A program made the position numbers and the translations under genes. A stretch of DNA of 41,036 nucleotides from a virus: IMG/VR virus record IMGVR_UViG_3300017971_000466, positions 1-41,036 of that record; one strand, written 5' to 3'. The notes under the pieces are model-generated. The model did no database searches. It was given only the letters and a program-made list of their open reading frames with translations, and was not told the DNA's origin. Positions 22,276 through 31,304 of the stretch are shown in pieces (within the stretch, counting starts at the first letter, position 1; every line of letters starts with the position of its first letter).

Positions 22276-22398
22276 GGCTGCACAGAGTTCCTCACGATTC
22301 TCAGCGTGGTCGGAAGTGCCACCAGTGGAAGCCAAGGAGGCTGACCTCGTGGTCTGACAGCTCTGAAAGGACACCCCAACCTCTCACCTCCCATCAGG
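22276..22398. other. noncoding stretch before terminator
   Basis: No frame with a plausible start or ribosome-binding sequence is visible. A GGAGG at 22335-22345 is not followed by a convincing reading frame. No clear promoter hexamers are seen. Together with the repeats and terminator it makes 427 bp without a gene. Confidence 0.5.
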
Positions 22399-22440
22399 CG
22401 CCCCGCGTTGCTTCGGTAGCGCGGGGCGTTCTGCTTTCTC
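22399..22440 (+). terminator. UUCG-capped intrinsic terminator
   Basis: CGCCCCGCG (22399-22407) pairs with CGCGGGGCG (22420-22428). The stem extends through TTGC/GTAG to a TTCG tetraloop, giving about 13 bp, and is followed by the T-rich TTCTGCTTTCT. It would end the rightward early transcript before the terminase genes. Confidence 0.8.
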
Positions 22441-22536
22441 CGGGAGCCGGCTCCCGTTACCCGCCGGGTAGAGGCCTGAGCGCGCCGGCAGCTCAGGATC
22501 CCACCTCGTTCTGCCGGGCGCGGGGCGATCCCGGGT

Positions 22537-23064
22537 GTGGCGAAGAAGAAGAAAGCGTCCCAGCGCGGGACGATCGACTGGAAGAAGGCCCGAAGGCTCT
22601 ACGAGGTCAACGGTCTCAGCTTCACCGAGATCGGCCGGATCCACGGCTGCAACCGGAACACGGTCTCCCGTAGAGCGAAGGCCGAGGGCTGGGTCGACCG
22701 AGCGGAAATCGAGCGCGAAGCGAGCGGCGAGCGCCGAGAGAAACTCGCCCGCGAGTTCATCGAGCGGGACGGCAAGGCGATCGTCCAGAACCTCTCGCGG
22801 AAGCACCAGGCGACGACGCTACTGCTCGACTTCTTTCTCGACATCGCCCAGAAGCTCCAGAAGGGCGAGATCGTCGGCATCGAGAACCCCGTGGTCACGG
22901 CCGGCCAGGCTGCCCTGGGCCTACGGCGCCTCCAGATCGTCGACGATCTACTCGCGGGCCTGAAGGATGGCAGTTGGCGATCTGACGCCGGCATCGGCCG
23001 AGCGGGTGCAGACCCTCACGAGGAGACACTTCAGAGCGCTCTTGAAGCGCTTGGCGACGACTGA
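22537..23064 (+). CDS. terS: terminase small subunit (175 aa)
   Basis: After a basic start (VAKKKKASQRGTIDWKKAR) residues about 20-55 form the HTH of TerS proteins (LYEVNGLSFTEIGRI; GCNRNTVSRRAKAEGWVDR), followed by a long helical oligomerisation region. Position directly upstream of TerL and downstream of the 10-bp repeats supports the call. Its role is to recognise the packaging site and stimulate TerL. The C-terminal 30 residues overlap the start of TerL by 98 bp; the exact end of TerS and start of TerL are therefore worth checking. Confidence 0.8.
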   Translation: MAKKKKASQRGTIDWKKARRLYEVNGLSFTEIGRIHGCNRNTVSRRAKAEGWVDRAEIEREASGERREKLAREFIERDGKAIVQNLSRKHQATTLLLDFFLDIAQKLQKGEIVGIENPVVTAGQAALGLRRLQIVDDLLAGLKDGSWRSDAGIGRAGADPHEETLQSALEALGDD

Positions 23065-24742
23065 CCCCGAGATGCGGAAGCGGGTCATCAAGGCCCGCTG
23101 CCGCACGGACCGCGAGTTCTTCGCTCGCTTCTTCTTCAAGCAGCGCTTGGAGTACGGCTTCTCGGACTTCCACCGGACCGTGTTGAGCGTCCCGAAGGTG
23201 GCCTACCGGGACCGGCTGCCGATGACCGGCTGGCGCCGGGCGATCGAGGTGCCCCGCGGCAACGGGAAGACCACGGTCGCGATCCTGATCGACGTCTGTC
23301 ACGACGTCGCCTACGAACTGGAAGAGTTCATCGTCATTATCGCGGAGGGCTTCACGCTCTCGAAGAGCCGCCTCCGCGAGGTGCGCTACCAGATCGAGCG
23401 GAACAAGCTCTTCCGCGAGTATTTCGGGGACCTCAAGGGCGACATCTGGCAGGCCGCCGACATCGAGACGTCGAATGGCGTCCGGATCATGGCCGGCTCG
23501 ATGGGCGGCCAGACCCGCGGCCTACTCCATCCCGACACGGGCGCCAGGCCGACGAAGGTCTACCTGGACGACGCGGAGGACTCGCAGGACGTCCAGAACC
23601 CCGAGCTGCGCGAGCGCGACCGGCGCATCTTGACGCAGGACATCGAGGGCGCGGCCACCACGGACGGCCGCACGAACTACCAGATGACGGGGACGCCCCT
23701 CCACCGCGAGGCGCTCCTGCCGAGCCTGGAGCACAACGCCGGCTGGGCCTTCGTCAAGTTCCCCGCGATCCGCTCCTGGCCGAAGCGGATGGACCTCTGG
23801 GAGCGTTGCCGGCAGATCTGGGCCAGCGCGGGCTACCTGGAGACCGACGAGAAGGGCGACCCCTTCGACCTGGAGGCGGGTCAGGCTCGGGTCGACCTCG
23901 CCAAACGCTTCTACCACGCCAACAAGAGGCGGATGGACGAGGGCGTCGATGTCCTCTGGTCCGATGGCGAGCCGTTCTTCCAGCTCATGCTCTGGCGCTG
24001 GGCGAACGGCGAGGCGGCGTTCTCCAAGGAGAAGATGCTCGTCCCCCGAGATCCGGGGCTGGCGACCTTCGAGATGGAGAGCGACGACTACCCCGCACGC
24101 GGCGCGATCCGGCACCGCATCAAGGGGAACAAGCTGATCGTCGACGAGCGGGACGGCGGCACCCGCGAGGTCTTCCTCCACAAGCTCCGCTATGTCTCGT
24201 TCCACGATCCCGCCAAGGCCGACCCGACGGCACGCCTCACGCGGCGCCGGCAGATGCTCGGCGACTACGCGGCGATCGTGACCATCGGCTTCGAGGACCG
24301 ACCTGGTGGGGGGTTGGCCGGGCACGTCGTCAACGTGTGGATCGAGCGGCAGCCGCCCTCGGTGCAGGTCGCGGTCCACTTCGACCTGGCGGAGCGCTGG
24401 AAGACCGAGATCTGCGTCCTGGAGACGGACACGCTCGCGCTCCTGAAGGACACCTACCGCAAGGAGGCGCGGGACCGGAAGGCCGAGGGGCGCTACTACC
24501 AGATCCCCCTGCGATCCCTTGACCGGCAGACGACGAACAAGATCGCCCGGGTCGCCTCCATGGAGCCGGCCGTGGTGAACGCCTGGCTCACGTTCAACGT
24601 GGACCTCCCTCCGGTCTACTGGAACCAGATGGTCGACCACCCCACGGCTGACCACGACGACGGGCCGGATGCGACGGAGGGCGCCTGGCGGTTCGGCGGG
24701 CGGAAGCGCGCCGGCCTCCGGATCGTGCGCCTCGCCGCGTAG
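22967..24742 (+). CDS. terL: terminase large subunit (591 aa)
   Basis: The ATPase domain has Walker A PRGNGKTT (96-103) and Walker B VYLDDAED (198-205). The RNase H-like nuclease domain has D414 in FHDPAKAD and an acidic C-terminal cluster DHDDGPDATE (562-571). It is the packaging motor and headful/cos nuclease acting at the prohead portal. The ATG at 22967 gives a 98-bp overlap with TerS; an alternative start at 23072 (Met36) lies just after the TerS stop, but the intervening 35 residues look coding. Confidence 0.93.
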   Translation: MAVGDLTPASAERVQTLTRRHFRALLKRLATTDPEMRKRVIKARCRTDREFFARFFFKQRLEYGFSDFHRTVLSVPKVAYRDRLPMTGWRRAIEVPRGNGKTTVAILIDVCHDVAYELEEFIVIIAEGFTLSKSRLREVRYQIERNKLFREYFGDLKGDIWQAADIETSNGVRIMAGSMGGQTRGLLHPDTGARPTKVYLDDAEDSQDVQNPELRERDRRILTQDIEGAATTDGRTNYQMTGTPLHREALLPSLEHNAGWAFVKFPAIRSWPKRMDLWERCRQIWASAGYLETDEKGDPFDLEAGQARVDLAKRFYHANKRRMDEGVDVLWSDGEPFFQLMLWRWANGEAAFSKEKMLVPRDPGLATFEMESDDYPARGAIRHRIKGNKLIVDERDGGTREVFLHKLRYVSFHDPAKADPTARLTRRRQMLGDYAAIVTIGFEDRPGGGLAGHVVNVWIERQPPSVQVAVHFDLAERWKTEICVLETDTLALLKDTYRKEARDRKAEGRYYQIPLRSLDRQTTNKIARVASMEPAVVNAWLTFNVDLPPVYWNQMVDHPTADHDDGPDATEGAWRFGGRKRAGLRIVRLAA

Positions 24743-24753
24743 GAGGGCCCTCG

Positions 24754-24945
24754 ATGCGGATGACCGAGGATCGGAACCCGGCCTTCGTCAACTACGAGCC
24801 GCGGCCCGAGTTGAGAAAGAGGCGGCGACGCTCCACGGTGAGGAAGCTGCTGGTGGCAGCCGAAGAGCTGAGGCTCGCCATGGCCGACATCGCCTGGGGA
24901 TGGATCGCGCACCTGAAGGATCAGTGGGTGATGCGGTGCTGGTGA
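24754..24945 (+). CDS. small basic protein between terL and portal (63 aa)
   Basis: ATG 24754 follows GGAGG. The protein has a basic patch (RPELRKRRRRSTVRKL) and a hydrophobic, Trp-rich C-terminal helix (MADIAWGWIAHLKDQWVM) that may be amphipathic or membrane-associated. Its TGA overlaps the portal start (GTGA). No family recognised. Confidence 0.6.
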   Translation: MRMTEDRNPAFVNYEPRPELRKRRRRSTVRKLLVAAEELRLAMADIAWGWIAHLKDQWVMRCW

Positions 24946-26459
24946 AGATCCTCGACCGGAAGCGGGCCGACTACCACGAGTCGGCCTGGGAGGAGTACGA
25001 GCTGCTCTACGAGGGCGGCCACCGGATCGAGAAGCAGAAGACGCGCTTCTTGCCGCAGCGGCCGGTCGAGACGACGGACTGGTACAACGTCCGCCTGGCC
25101 GACTTCCACTACAAGAACATGGCCGGCGCCGCGATCGACGAGATCGCCGCGGCTACGCTTCAGGCGCCGATCGAGCTGAACCTGAAGGCGGAGGAGGGCA
25201 AGCAGCGACCCGAGCCCGACGGCTTCTACGGCGACGTGCTCTGGCCCGATCCCACCGGGACGGGGGAGGGCACGTTCCAGGAGTTTCTCTACGAGGCCCT
25301 CACGACCGCCATGCAGAAGCGGGAAGCCTGGGCCATGGTCGCCTTCCCGGAGTCGGTGCCCGGTTTCGAGTGGCAGAGCCGCGGTGAGCAGGAGGCGGCC
25401 GGCGAGCTGCGGGCCCAGATCGTGCTCGTGCCTCCGGAGTGCGTCATCAACGTCGGCCGGGACGAGAAGGGCCTGGCCTCGGTGATGCTCCGGCATCGGA
25501 TCACGCCAGGCGACCTGCTCCGGGACGAGGAGGCCGCCAAGGACAAGGTCGTCTGGACCTACCTGACGCGGACGACGGTCCAGCAGTGGGAGATCGAGAT
25601 CGAGGCCGGCAAGGAGCCGAAGCCGGACGACGAGGCCACCGCGGTCGACGAGCCGCGAGAGCACCGGCTAGCCGAGGCCAACGACGGCCGGGGTCAGGTG
25701 CCGCTGATCCGCCTGCTGGTCCACCCCTCGCTCTGGGCGATGGACCGCATCGCCTCGCTCTGCAAGAACGAGCTGAGCAAGAGGAACGGCCTGAGCTGGT
25801 ACGAGACGCTCTGCTGCTATCCGCAGCCCTACCACAAGGGCGAGACCCGGCTGGCGGACAGCGAGCCCGGCGAGGAGCAGAAGGCGCAGAAGCGCGGCGC
25901 CCAATACTGGTTCGAGTTGGACGAGGAGGGTGAGGTCGGCTACCTGGAGCCGGGCGGAGCAGCGCTGTCACACCTGAAAGAACGGCTCGACCAGCTCGAA
26001 CGGGAGATCTACAAGGCGCTCCACAATATGGCGGCGGCCCAAGGTCCCGAGGCGGCGGCCATGATGCAGGCGGCAGCCGCGAAGCTCCGCGACGCCGTCG
26101 CGAAGATGATCCTCTGCGAGCGCTATGCGAAGTACGTCCGCGACTTCTCGGTGCAGGTGGCCGACGCGGTCAGCGCGGCTCGGAACGAGGCCTACTCGTG
26201 GGAGGCCAGCGGGGCCGATCGCTTCGACCTGCTCGACTCGACCACGGCCGCGGCCGGCGCGCTGAAGATCCAGGGCATCCCGGACCTCAAGAACTCCCCG
26301 ACGTTCTGGAGGGCCTTCATCATCAAGACGGCGCTGGCGCTTCTGCCGGACGTCGACGCGAAGACGCGGAACGCGATCGTGGACGAGCTGCGCAAGATGC
26401 AGGTCGTCGCTCCCAGCGACGCCGAGGATCCCCTGAGCAAGAGGGACGAGGAGGACTAG
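24942..26459 (+). CDS. portal protein, DUF4055-like (505 aa)
   Basis: I take GTG 24942 as the start because it overlaps the preceding stop (GTGA); the longer frame is a shadow of terL. The sequence has the features of DUF4055 portals: YELLYEGGHRIEKQKTRFLPQ, a clip-side beta-rich middle (VSLVPPECVINVG-like), the wing helices with DRIASLCKNELSKRN, a Gly-rich YLEPGGAALSHLKERL block and an Ala-rich C-terminal helix. The portal dodecamer forms the DNA entry vertex and binds TerL. Position after terL fits. Confidence 0.85.
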   Translation: MKILDRKRADYHESAWEEYELLYEGGHRIEKQKTRFLPQRPVETTDWYNVRLADFHYKNMAGAAIDEIAAATLQAPIELNLKAEEGKQRPEPDGFYGDVLWPDPTGTGEGTFQEFLYEALTTAMQKREAWAMVAFPESVPGFEWQSRGEQEAAGELRAQIVLVPPECVINVGRDEKGLASVMLRHRITPGDLLRDEEAAKDKVVWTYLTRTTVQQWEIEIEAGKEPKPDDEATAVDEPREHRLAEANDGRGQVPLIRLLVHPSLWAMDRIASLCKNELSKRNGLSWYETLCCYPQPYHKGETRLADSEPGEEQKAQKRGAQYWFELDEEGEVGYLEPGGAALSHLKERLDQLEREIYKALHNMAAAQGPEAAAMMQAAAAKLRDAVAKMILCERYAKYVRDFSVQVADAVSAARNEAYSWEASGADRFDLLDSTTAAAGALKIQGIPDLKNSPTFWRAFIIKTALALLPDVDAKTRNAIVDELRKMQVVAPSDAEDPLSKRDEED

Positions 26460-26846
26460 ATGGGAACCCACTTCGTTGGCAGCGAGGACGTCGCGCTCTG
26501 CACCGCGCAGGCGGTGACGCAGTCCGCGCCCTGGACGGGCGCCTGGTTCGAGCCCTCCGAGGCGGAGATCTACGAGCTGGCCTACACGCTCGCGAGCCTC
26601 GAAACGGACAAGGTGGTCAACGTGATCGTCGAGGGCGACCTCGGGATCGTGGGCGGGACGCAGCAGGTCTCGGTGCTCGGCTCGGTGCAGCTCGCCGCGA
26701 ACGGGAGTGGCACTCTCGACATCAACCTCGGCTCGCTGCCCGGCAGCCGGCGGATCCGATGCCGCGCGACCTCCGACGGTGACGTCACGGGCGGCACCCT
26801 GACCGCAGCGCTCCGCGAAGGTCGGAGCGGGCTGCTTAACCAGTGA
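26460..26846 (+). CDS. beta-rich virion-region hypothetical (128 aa)
   Basis: ATG directly after the portal TAG. The sequence is rich in Val/Gly/Thr strands (KVVNVIVEGDLGIVGG; VSVLGSVQLAANGSGTLDINLGSLPG) resembling a small capsid decoration or jelly-roll-like domain, but no family is recognised. TGATG or GTG junction with the next gene. Confidence 0.6.
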   Translation: MGTHFVGSEDVALCTAQAVTQSAPWTGAWFEPSEAEIYELAYTLASLETDKVVNVIVEGDLGIVGGTQQVSVLGSVQLAANGSGTLDINLGSLPGSRRIRCRATSDGDVTGGTLTAALREGRSGLLNQ

Positions 26847-27346
26847 TGGCGCGTTTCCCCTCACGCTCGACGCTGCTCGGTGGCGCTGCCCCGGTCTCAC
26901 GGCCGGCGGACCAGCGGGATCCGTTCCCGATCTACACGCTGCTCAAGAACGCGGGTCTGTCCCAAGAGGACATCCTGGAGGTGGGCGACGAACTGCTTGC
27001 GTGCATCCGGAAGAGGATCCGCGACAAGGCGCTCACGGACGACGCCGACCAGGCGCGGCGCTACCTCAACGACCCCGACTACCGCGCCGAGGTCAACAAG
27101 CTGATCGTGGCCGAGGAGATCGCGCGCTTCGACTTCAGCCACTCCGAGCTGAGGAAGATCGACCAGGGCCTCAACATCGGTCTCACCGAGCCCGAGCCCA
27201 AGAAGCCGGCCGTGGCTCGCACCATCGGCCCGCGGGGCCCCGAGGAGTTCACCATCCTCGAACGCCCTGCGCCTGGCGAGGTGGGCCCGGTCGTCATCAA
27301 GAGCAAGAAGGACGGGCGCGTCCATCGAGACGGCGTCCGTCGCTGA
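26843..27346 (+). CDS. hypothetical virion-region protein (167 aa)
   Basis: The start is GTG 26843 or ATG 26846; both overlap the preceding stop. The middle is helical (LLKNAGLSQEDILEVGDELLACI; DYRAEVNKLIVAEEIARF), and the C-terminus is Pro-rich and basic. It precedes the scaffold gene and may be an assembly factor. No recognised domain. Confidence 0.6.
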   Translation: MMARFPSRSTLLGGAAPVSRPADQRDPFPIYTLLKNAGLSQEDILEVGDELLACIRKRIRDKALTDDADQARRYLNDPDYRAEVNKLIVAEEIARFDFSHSELRKIDQGLNIGLTEPEPKKPAVARTIGPRGPEEFTILERPAPGEVGPVVIKSKKDGRVHRDGVRR

Positions 27347-27478
27347 TCTTTCGGCGCCATTCCGGCGCGTGTCGCGCTTCGTGCGCGAGTACGGTGGCCC
27401 CGCACCGCAACCCTGGGGGTTCCGCAACTACAAGGGTGCCCGAACCCGAGCCCAAGGCTCGAATCGGGGGAGGACGAC
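27347..27478 (+). other. intergenic region before scaffold gene
   Basis: 132 bp without a convincing gene. It holds two small stem-loops, CGCGC-TTCGT-GCGCG at 27373-27387 and CGAGCC-CAA-GGCTCG at 27447-27461. Neither has a T-run, so they are not terminators; the second lies just before the scaffold ribosome-binding sequence (GGGGGAGG). Confidence 0.4.
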
Positions 27479-28300
27479 ATGCCGCCTTTCGACGAGGAGC
27501 AACAGAAAGAGATCAAGGAGCTGGTGAGGGGGACGCTGGGCCTGGAGGAGGACCAGACGCTCGGCGACGTCCTGAAGGGTCAGGTCAACGACGCGCTCAA
27601 CGGCTACGACAAGCGCCAGAAGCGGGAGCGCAAGGAGGCGGACGAGAAGCTCGACGAGCGCCTCCAGGGGTTGACCGAGGCCGTCGAGAAGGGCGCGAAG
27701 GGCCCCAAGGGTGACGACCCCGACCTCGACGACCCCGACGCCGAGATCGACGTGAAGAAGCTCCCGCCGGCTCTGCGGGCCTTCATGGACCGCCAGGGCA
27801 AGCAGATGGAGAAGCTCACGAAGCAGGTGGAGACCGAACGGATGGCCCGCGAGGAAGCGCAGGCCAAGGCCGACGACGCCGAGGAGAAGCGCGCAGCGCA
27901 GGCTCTCCGCGACGCCATCCGCACCACCTCGCTCGACAAGGATGCGGTGGGCGTCGAGTTCGACTTGACCATGTCCGAGGTGATGATCGAGCACCTCTTC
28001 CCGAAGGTGAGGAAGAGCGAGACCGGCGACGGCTACGAGATGCAGGTCGGCGTCGAGGACGTCACGAACGAGCCGATCTACAAGCCGCTCGCCGAGGGCC
28101 TGAAGAGCTTCGGCGGCACGACGGTCGGCAAGCGCTTCCAGGTTCCGGTCAAGGGCCAGGGGCCGGCCAAACCCCAGGGCGAGAAGGGGAAGACCGGCGA
28201 CCTGATCCCGGCCGCCGAGGTGGTCAGCGGCAATATGACCCCGGCGCAGATCCGGGAGGCCTCCAACAAGGGGTCGATTGAACTCGAAGGGGCGCAGTAG
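27479..28300 (+). CDS. scaffold-like protein (273 aa)
   Basis: Highly charged and helical: DEEQQKEIKELVRGTLG, KRQKRERKEADEKLDERLQ and a long heptad segment around 100-150 (DRQGKQMEKLTKQVETERM). Position immediately upstream of the major capsid gene is where phage scaffolds lie. The C-terminal basic tail could bind the capsid protein. Assignment rests on composition and position. Confidence 0.65.
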   Translation: MPPFDEEQQKEIKELVRGTLGLEEDQTLGDVLKGQVNDALNGYDKRQKRERKEADEKLDERLQGLTEAVEKGAKGPKGDDPDLDDPDAEIDVKKLPPALRAFMDRQGKQMEKLTKQVETERMAREEAQAKADDAEEKRAAQALRDAIRTTSLDKDAVGVEFDLTMSEVMIEHLFPKVRKSETGDGYEMQVGVEDVTNEPIYKPLAEGLKSFGGTTVGKRFQVPVKGQGPAKPQGEKGKTGDLIPAAEVVSGNMTPAQIREASNKGSIELEGAQ

Positions 28301-28360
28301 TAGAGGATCCCGATGGTCGGGATGATCCCTCGGCTGCGCGATTGACAAGGAGAAGGAAAG

Positions 28361-29263
28361 ATGGCCGAGGGTATCATCACTGGCGCGAACAACGCCAGCG
28401 CCATCGCGACGGTCGTGGCAGCCAAGACGCTCCCTCCGCTCCGTGCGGAGACGTGCGCCTGGGGCATCGCGACCATGGACTACGAGGACGAGGTTCGTCA
28501 GTTCGGGAGCCAGGTGGACATCCCGATCCCGGCCGAGTTCACCACGAACCTCATGGCCGACGGTGGGACCGTGACGCGCCAGGCGAACAACCTGGGCAAC
28601 GCCTCGCTGGCCCTCAACCGGCACCGCGAGCTGACGTGGGAGCACACCGACGTCAACAAGGCCTACGCGAGCCCGAACCTGGAGAACTGCTCCGCGGGCC
28701 AGGCCATCGCGAACTTCGCCGAGGACATGGACGAGGACCTGCTCTCGGTCTACGCCTCCTTCACCGGCACGGCGGTCGGCGCCTACAATACGGCGCTCAC
28801 CGAGGCGGTGATCGACGCAGCCGAGACGGGGCTCTTCGACCAGCGCGTTCCCGGCAGGGACCGGAAGAGCCTGGTCGTGACGGGCACGGGCTACTCGAAC
28901 CTGCGGCTGATCCCCCGCTTCACGGAGGCCGACAAGCGCGGCAGCGGTGACGCTGCGGCGGCTCGGCTGATGGGTCAGCTCAAGGGCTTCGACGTCTACC
29001 GCGCGCAGAAGTGCAACGTGACGTCGAGCACGAACCGCCACGGTCTGGCGCTGGGTCCGGCGGCTCTGCTGGGCGCCGTTCGCAACCTGGGCACGGACGG
29101 GAACGGCCTGGGTGTCGTTCAGGTCGAGATGCAGGAGGACGGGGTCACGATCCGGATGACCATGTCCTACGACCACCCGGTTCTCGGGCGCATGACGACC
29201 ATCGACACGCTCTACGGCTACGTCTGTGGCCGGACTCTCCACGGGATCGAGGTGAAGCACTAG
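28361..29263 (+). CDS. major capsid protein, P22-coat/HK97-fold type (300 aa)
   Basis: ATG 28361 follows AAGGAGAAGGAAAG, a strong site for a highly made protein. The N-terminus (ASAIATVVAAKTLPPLRAETCAW) and the body (VDIPIPAEFTTNLM; NRHRELTWEHTDVNKAYASPN; LVVTGTGYSNLRLIPRF) resemble the P22 coat-like family. Length, position after the scaffold and before a strong terminator all fit. The assignment to the P22-type family is by eye. Confidence 0.8.
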   Translation: MAEGIITGANNASAIATVVAAKTLPPLRAETCAWGIATMDYEDEVRQFGSQVDIPIPAEFTTNLMADGGTVTRQANNLGNASLALNRHRELTWEHTDVNKAYASPNLENCSAGQAIANFAEDMDEDLLSVYASFTGTAVGAYNTALTEAVIDAAETGLFDQRVPGRDRKSLVVTGTGYSNLRLIPRFTEADKRGSGDAAAARLMGQLKGFDVYRAQKCNVTSSTNRHGLALGPAALLGAVRNLGTDGNGLGVVQVEMQEDGVTIRMTMSYDHPVLGRMTTIDTLYGYVCGRTLHGIEVKH

Positions 29264-29303
29264 CCCACCGCGGCTCGCTTGCTTCGCCTTCTGGCCCCGT
29301 TCA

Positions 29304-29345
29304 GGGCCCGAGGTGCCTCCTCACCTCGGGCCCCTTCGATTTCCC
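29304..29345 (+). terminator. intrinsic terminator after major capsid gene
   Basis: GGGCCCGAGGTG (29304-29315) pairs perfectly with CACCTCGGGCCC (29322-29333) over a 6-base loop, giving a 12-bp stem followed by CTTCGATTT. It would separate abundant capsid transcript from the downstream neck and tail genes. Confidence 0.8.
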
Positions 29346-29400
29346 GCGTCACGCATAGGTGACGCTTGCCTCCAGACCCCCATGAACAGGAGAGAACCCC

Positions 29401-30222
29401 ATGCCGTCGAGTCAGACCCGGGTCCACGACCTGGAAAGGAAGATCCACGAACTGGAGGTCCGCGAGCAGAGCCAGGGCCTCAGCGTCGAGAGCGACCTCC
29501 AACTCCGCTTCCTGCGGAAGTGGCGGGAGCTGGCCGGCCAGGACGTCGTGCTGGTGATCCGCCCCCGCGGTGTGATCGAGCGGCCGGGCGAGAAGGCGAA
29601 GGCCCGGATGGTCGAGGTCCACGACCAGGTGGCCGCCGACTACCTCGTGCTCGGGCCGCGGCGCGGCGAGGTCTGCCGCCTCGCGACAGAGAAAGAGAAG
29701 AAGCTCTTCCGGGAGTACGAGCAGGCGAACCAGGACGCGCACCGGAAGCGGATCGCAGGTGCCCAGGCGCGCACGGCGGTCGAGGGTGTCAACGCACTCC
29801 TCGGTCAGCTCGCCTCGGCTGCCCAGGGAGGCGCTCCCGAGCAGGCGACCCCGGTTCCGCCGCCCCAGGTGGAGGTGGGCCCGTCGGCCGAGGAAGAGGC
29901 GGCCGATCTCGTCCCCGAGGTGGGCGCGGACGCTTCGGAGGAGGAGAGCAAGGAGCCGGCGCCGGCCGACGCCGGTCTGGACCCCGACATGGCGAAGCTC
30001 GGGGCACCGAAGCACGTCAAGGCGCTGATCGAGGCCGGCTACTCGCAGGTCGAGCAGGTCGCCGAGGCGGACCCCGCGAAGCTCACCGAGATCCACGGCA
30101 TCGGCCCGGCCACGGCCTCGAAGCTCATGGTCGAGGCGGCGGAGATCGTCGCGGCGCGCGGGGATGACACCGAGGGCGGTGGAGAGGCGGAGGCCAGCGA
30201 CGCCAGCGACGCCAAGGAGTAG
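29401..30222 (+). CDS. HhH-domain virion-region protein (273 aa)
   Basis: Residues 1-130 are helical (HDLERKIHELEVREQSQ; KEKKLFREYEQANQDAHRKR) with a strand-rich segment around 45-90. A Pro/Glu/Ala linker leads to a helix-hairpin-helix unit at about 203-251 with the hairpin HGIGPATA (232-239), as in DNA-binding HhH domains. AGGAG lies before the ATG. Such a domain in the structural block is unusual and could hold DNA near the capsid or neck. Confidence 0.7.
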   Translation: MPSSQTRVHDLERKIHELEVREQSQGLSVESDLQLRFLRKWRELAGQDVVLVIRPRGVIERPGEKAKARMVEVHDQVAADYLVLGPRRGEVCRLATEKEKKLFREYEQANQDAHRKRIAGAQARTAVEGVNALLGQLASAAQGGAPEQATPVPPPQVEVGPSAEEEAADLVPEVGADASEEESKEPAPADAGLDPDMAKLGAPKHVKALIEAGYSQVEQVAEADPAKLTEIHGIGPATASKLMVEAAEIVAARGDDTEGGGEAEASDASDAKE

Positions 30223-30225
30223 CCG

Positions 30226-30603
30226 ATGGCGCTCACGGACGCCGAGACGCACCAGGTCTACGAGATCCTCGGCGTCCCCGAAGCGGATAGCGTCCTGAAC
30301 CTGAACGCCGACTACGGCACGGGCTCGCGCTTCGAGAACTTCGCGATCACGACGGCGAAGACCGCGATCGACGCGATCCTGGCGGGCCTCAGCGCGGCCC
30401 TGGAGGCGCGGCTCCGCGAGCTGCTCGTGCAGTGGAGCACGGTCTCGACGTCGGCGACGCGACTCAGGGCCAACACCGCGAACCAGGGGGTCGAACGCGA
30501 CCCCCGCAACATCCGCAACCTGATCCGGGCGCGCGTGAAGACGATCGTCCCGGTTCTGATCGAGGCACAAGAAGGCTCCGGCGGGTCCATCCCGCTCGGG
30601 TAA
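30226..30603 (+). CDS. neck/head-region hypothetical (125 aa)
   Basis: A helical protein (HQVYEILGVPEADSVL; ALEARLRELLVQWSTV) ending with VKTIVPVLIEAQ. It sits between the HhH protein and a beta-rich protein in the head-completion area. Family not recognised. Confidence 0.6.
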   Translation: MALTDAETHQVYEILGVPEADSVLNLNADYGTGSRFENFAITTAKTAIDAILAGLSAALEARLRELLVQWSTVSTSATRLRANTANQGVERDPRNIRNLIRARVKTIVPVLIEAQEGSGGSIPLG

Positions 30604-30621
30604 AGAAAAGGAGAGAACGAC

Positions 30622-30933
30622 ATGGCCGCAGGGGATGTGACGGTCAACAGCAAGGATGTCTTCGGCACGCTGACGATGGTCCGCGGCACGATGGAGTACG
30701 GCACGGCCGCGAGCGGTGGCATCGCCCTCGCCTCGGGCTCGGAGAAGTTCGGGCTGAGCACCGTCTACTCGGTGCTCTTCGAGAAGACCTCGGGCTACGA
30801 GTTCGCCTACGACAAGGTGAACGACAAGGTCCTGGCGTACCAGAGCGCGGGCTCGGCCGCGGCGATGGCCGAGGTGACCTCCGGGGATCTCTCGGCGCAG
30901 GTGCCCAGCTTCGTCGTGTTCGGGCGCGAGTAG
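30622..30933 (+). CDS. beta-rich virion-region protein (103 aa)
   Basis: ATG after AAAAGGAGAGAACGAC. The product is mainly Gly/Ser/Val strands (VTVNSKDVFGTLTMVRGTMEY; GIALASGSEKFGL) and probably forms a small beta fold, possibly a head-decoration or neck component. No motif recognised. Confidence 0.6.
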   Translation: MAAGDVTVNSKDVFGTLTMVRGTMEYGTAASGGIALASGSEKFGLSTVYSVLFEKTSGYEFAYDKVNDKVLAYQSAGSAAAMAEVTSGDLSAQVPSFVVFGRE

Positions 30934-30939
30934 CCTCGC

Positions 30940-31284
30940 GTGTCGGGCAAGCCCGTCCTGACCCTGCTCGACGTCGCCGAAGCGACGACGTCGGGCGTGG
31001 GTCCGAGCCTCCCGATCAGTGGCCTGGAGAACTTCGCCGGGGAGCTGCGGGCGGTGGAAGACGTCGCCGGCACCTCCCTCGACGTGGTGATCGAGGACTC
31101 CTTCGATGGCGGTGCGACCTGGAACGACTGGATCGTCTTCACCACGCTCGCGACCACCGGGAACGAGATAAAGGCGATGACCCAGCTCAACCGCACATGC
31201 GGCCCGCTGATCCGTGCCAAGTACACGATCGTCGGCGGGACCTGGTCGTTCACGTTGAGGCTCGCCGCGGACGTGAAGCAGTAG
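30940..31284 (+). CDS. beta-rich virion-region protein (114 aa)
   Basis: GTG 30940, 6 bp after the previous stop. The sequence shows an Ig-like or jelly-roll-like strand pattern (SLDVVIEDSFDGGATWNDW; RAKYTIVGGTWSFTLRL), with the 'DGGxTW' turn seen in carbohydrate-binding and decoration modules. A surface decoration role is possible. Confidence 0.6.
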   Translation: MSGKPVLTLLDVAEATTSGVGPSLPISGLENFAGELRAVEDVAGTSLDVVIEDSFDGGATWNDWIVFTTLATTGNEIKAMTQLNRTCGPLIRAKYTIVGGTWSFTLRLAADVKQ

Positions 31285-31304
31285 GCCGCGACAGGTAGGT
31301 CCCC

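Noticed and set aside
27373-27387. Intrinsic terminator before the scaffold gene
   Set aside because: A short stem without a following T-run.
27428-29260. Long minus-strand open frame antisense to scaffold and capsid genes
   Set aside because: Composition is Leu/Arg/Asp/Val-rich shadow coding typical of GC-rich DNA, with no ribosome-binding site or known motif, opposite to clear structural genes.
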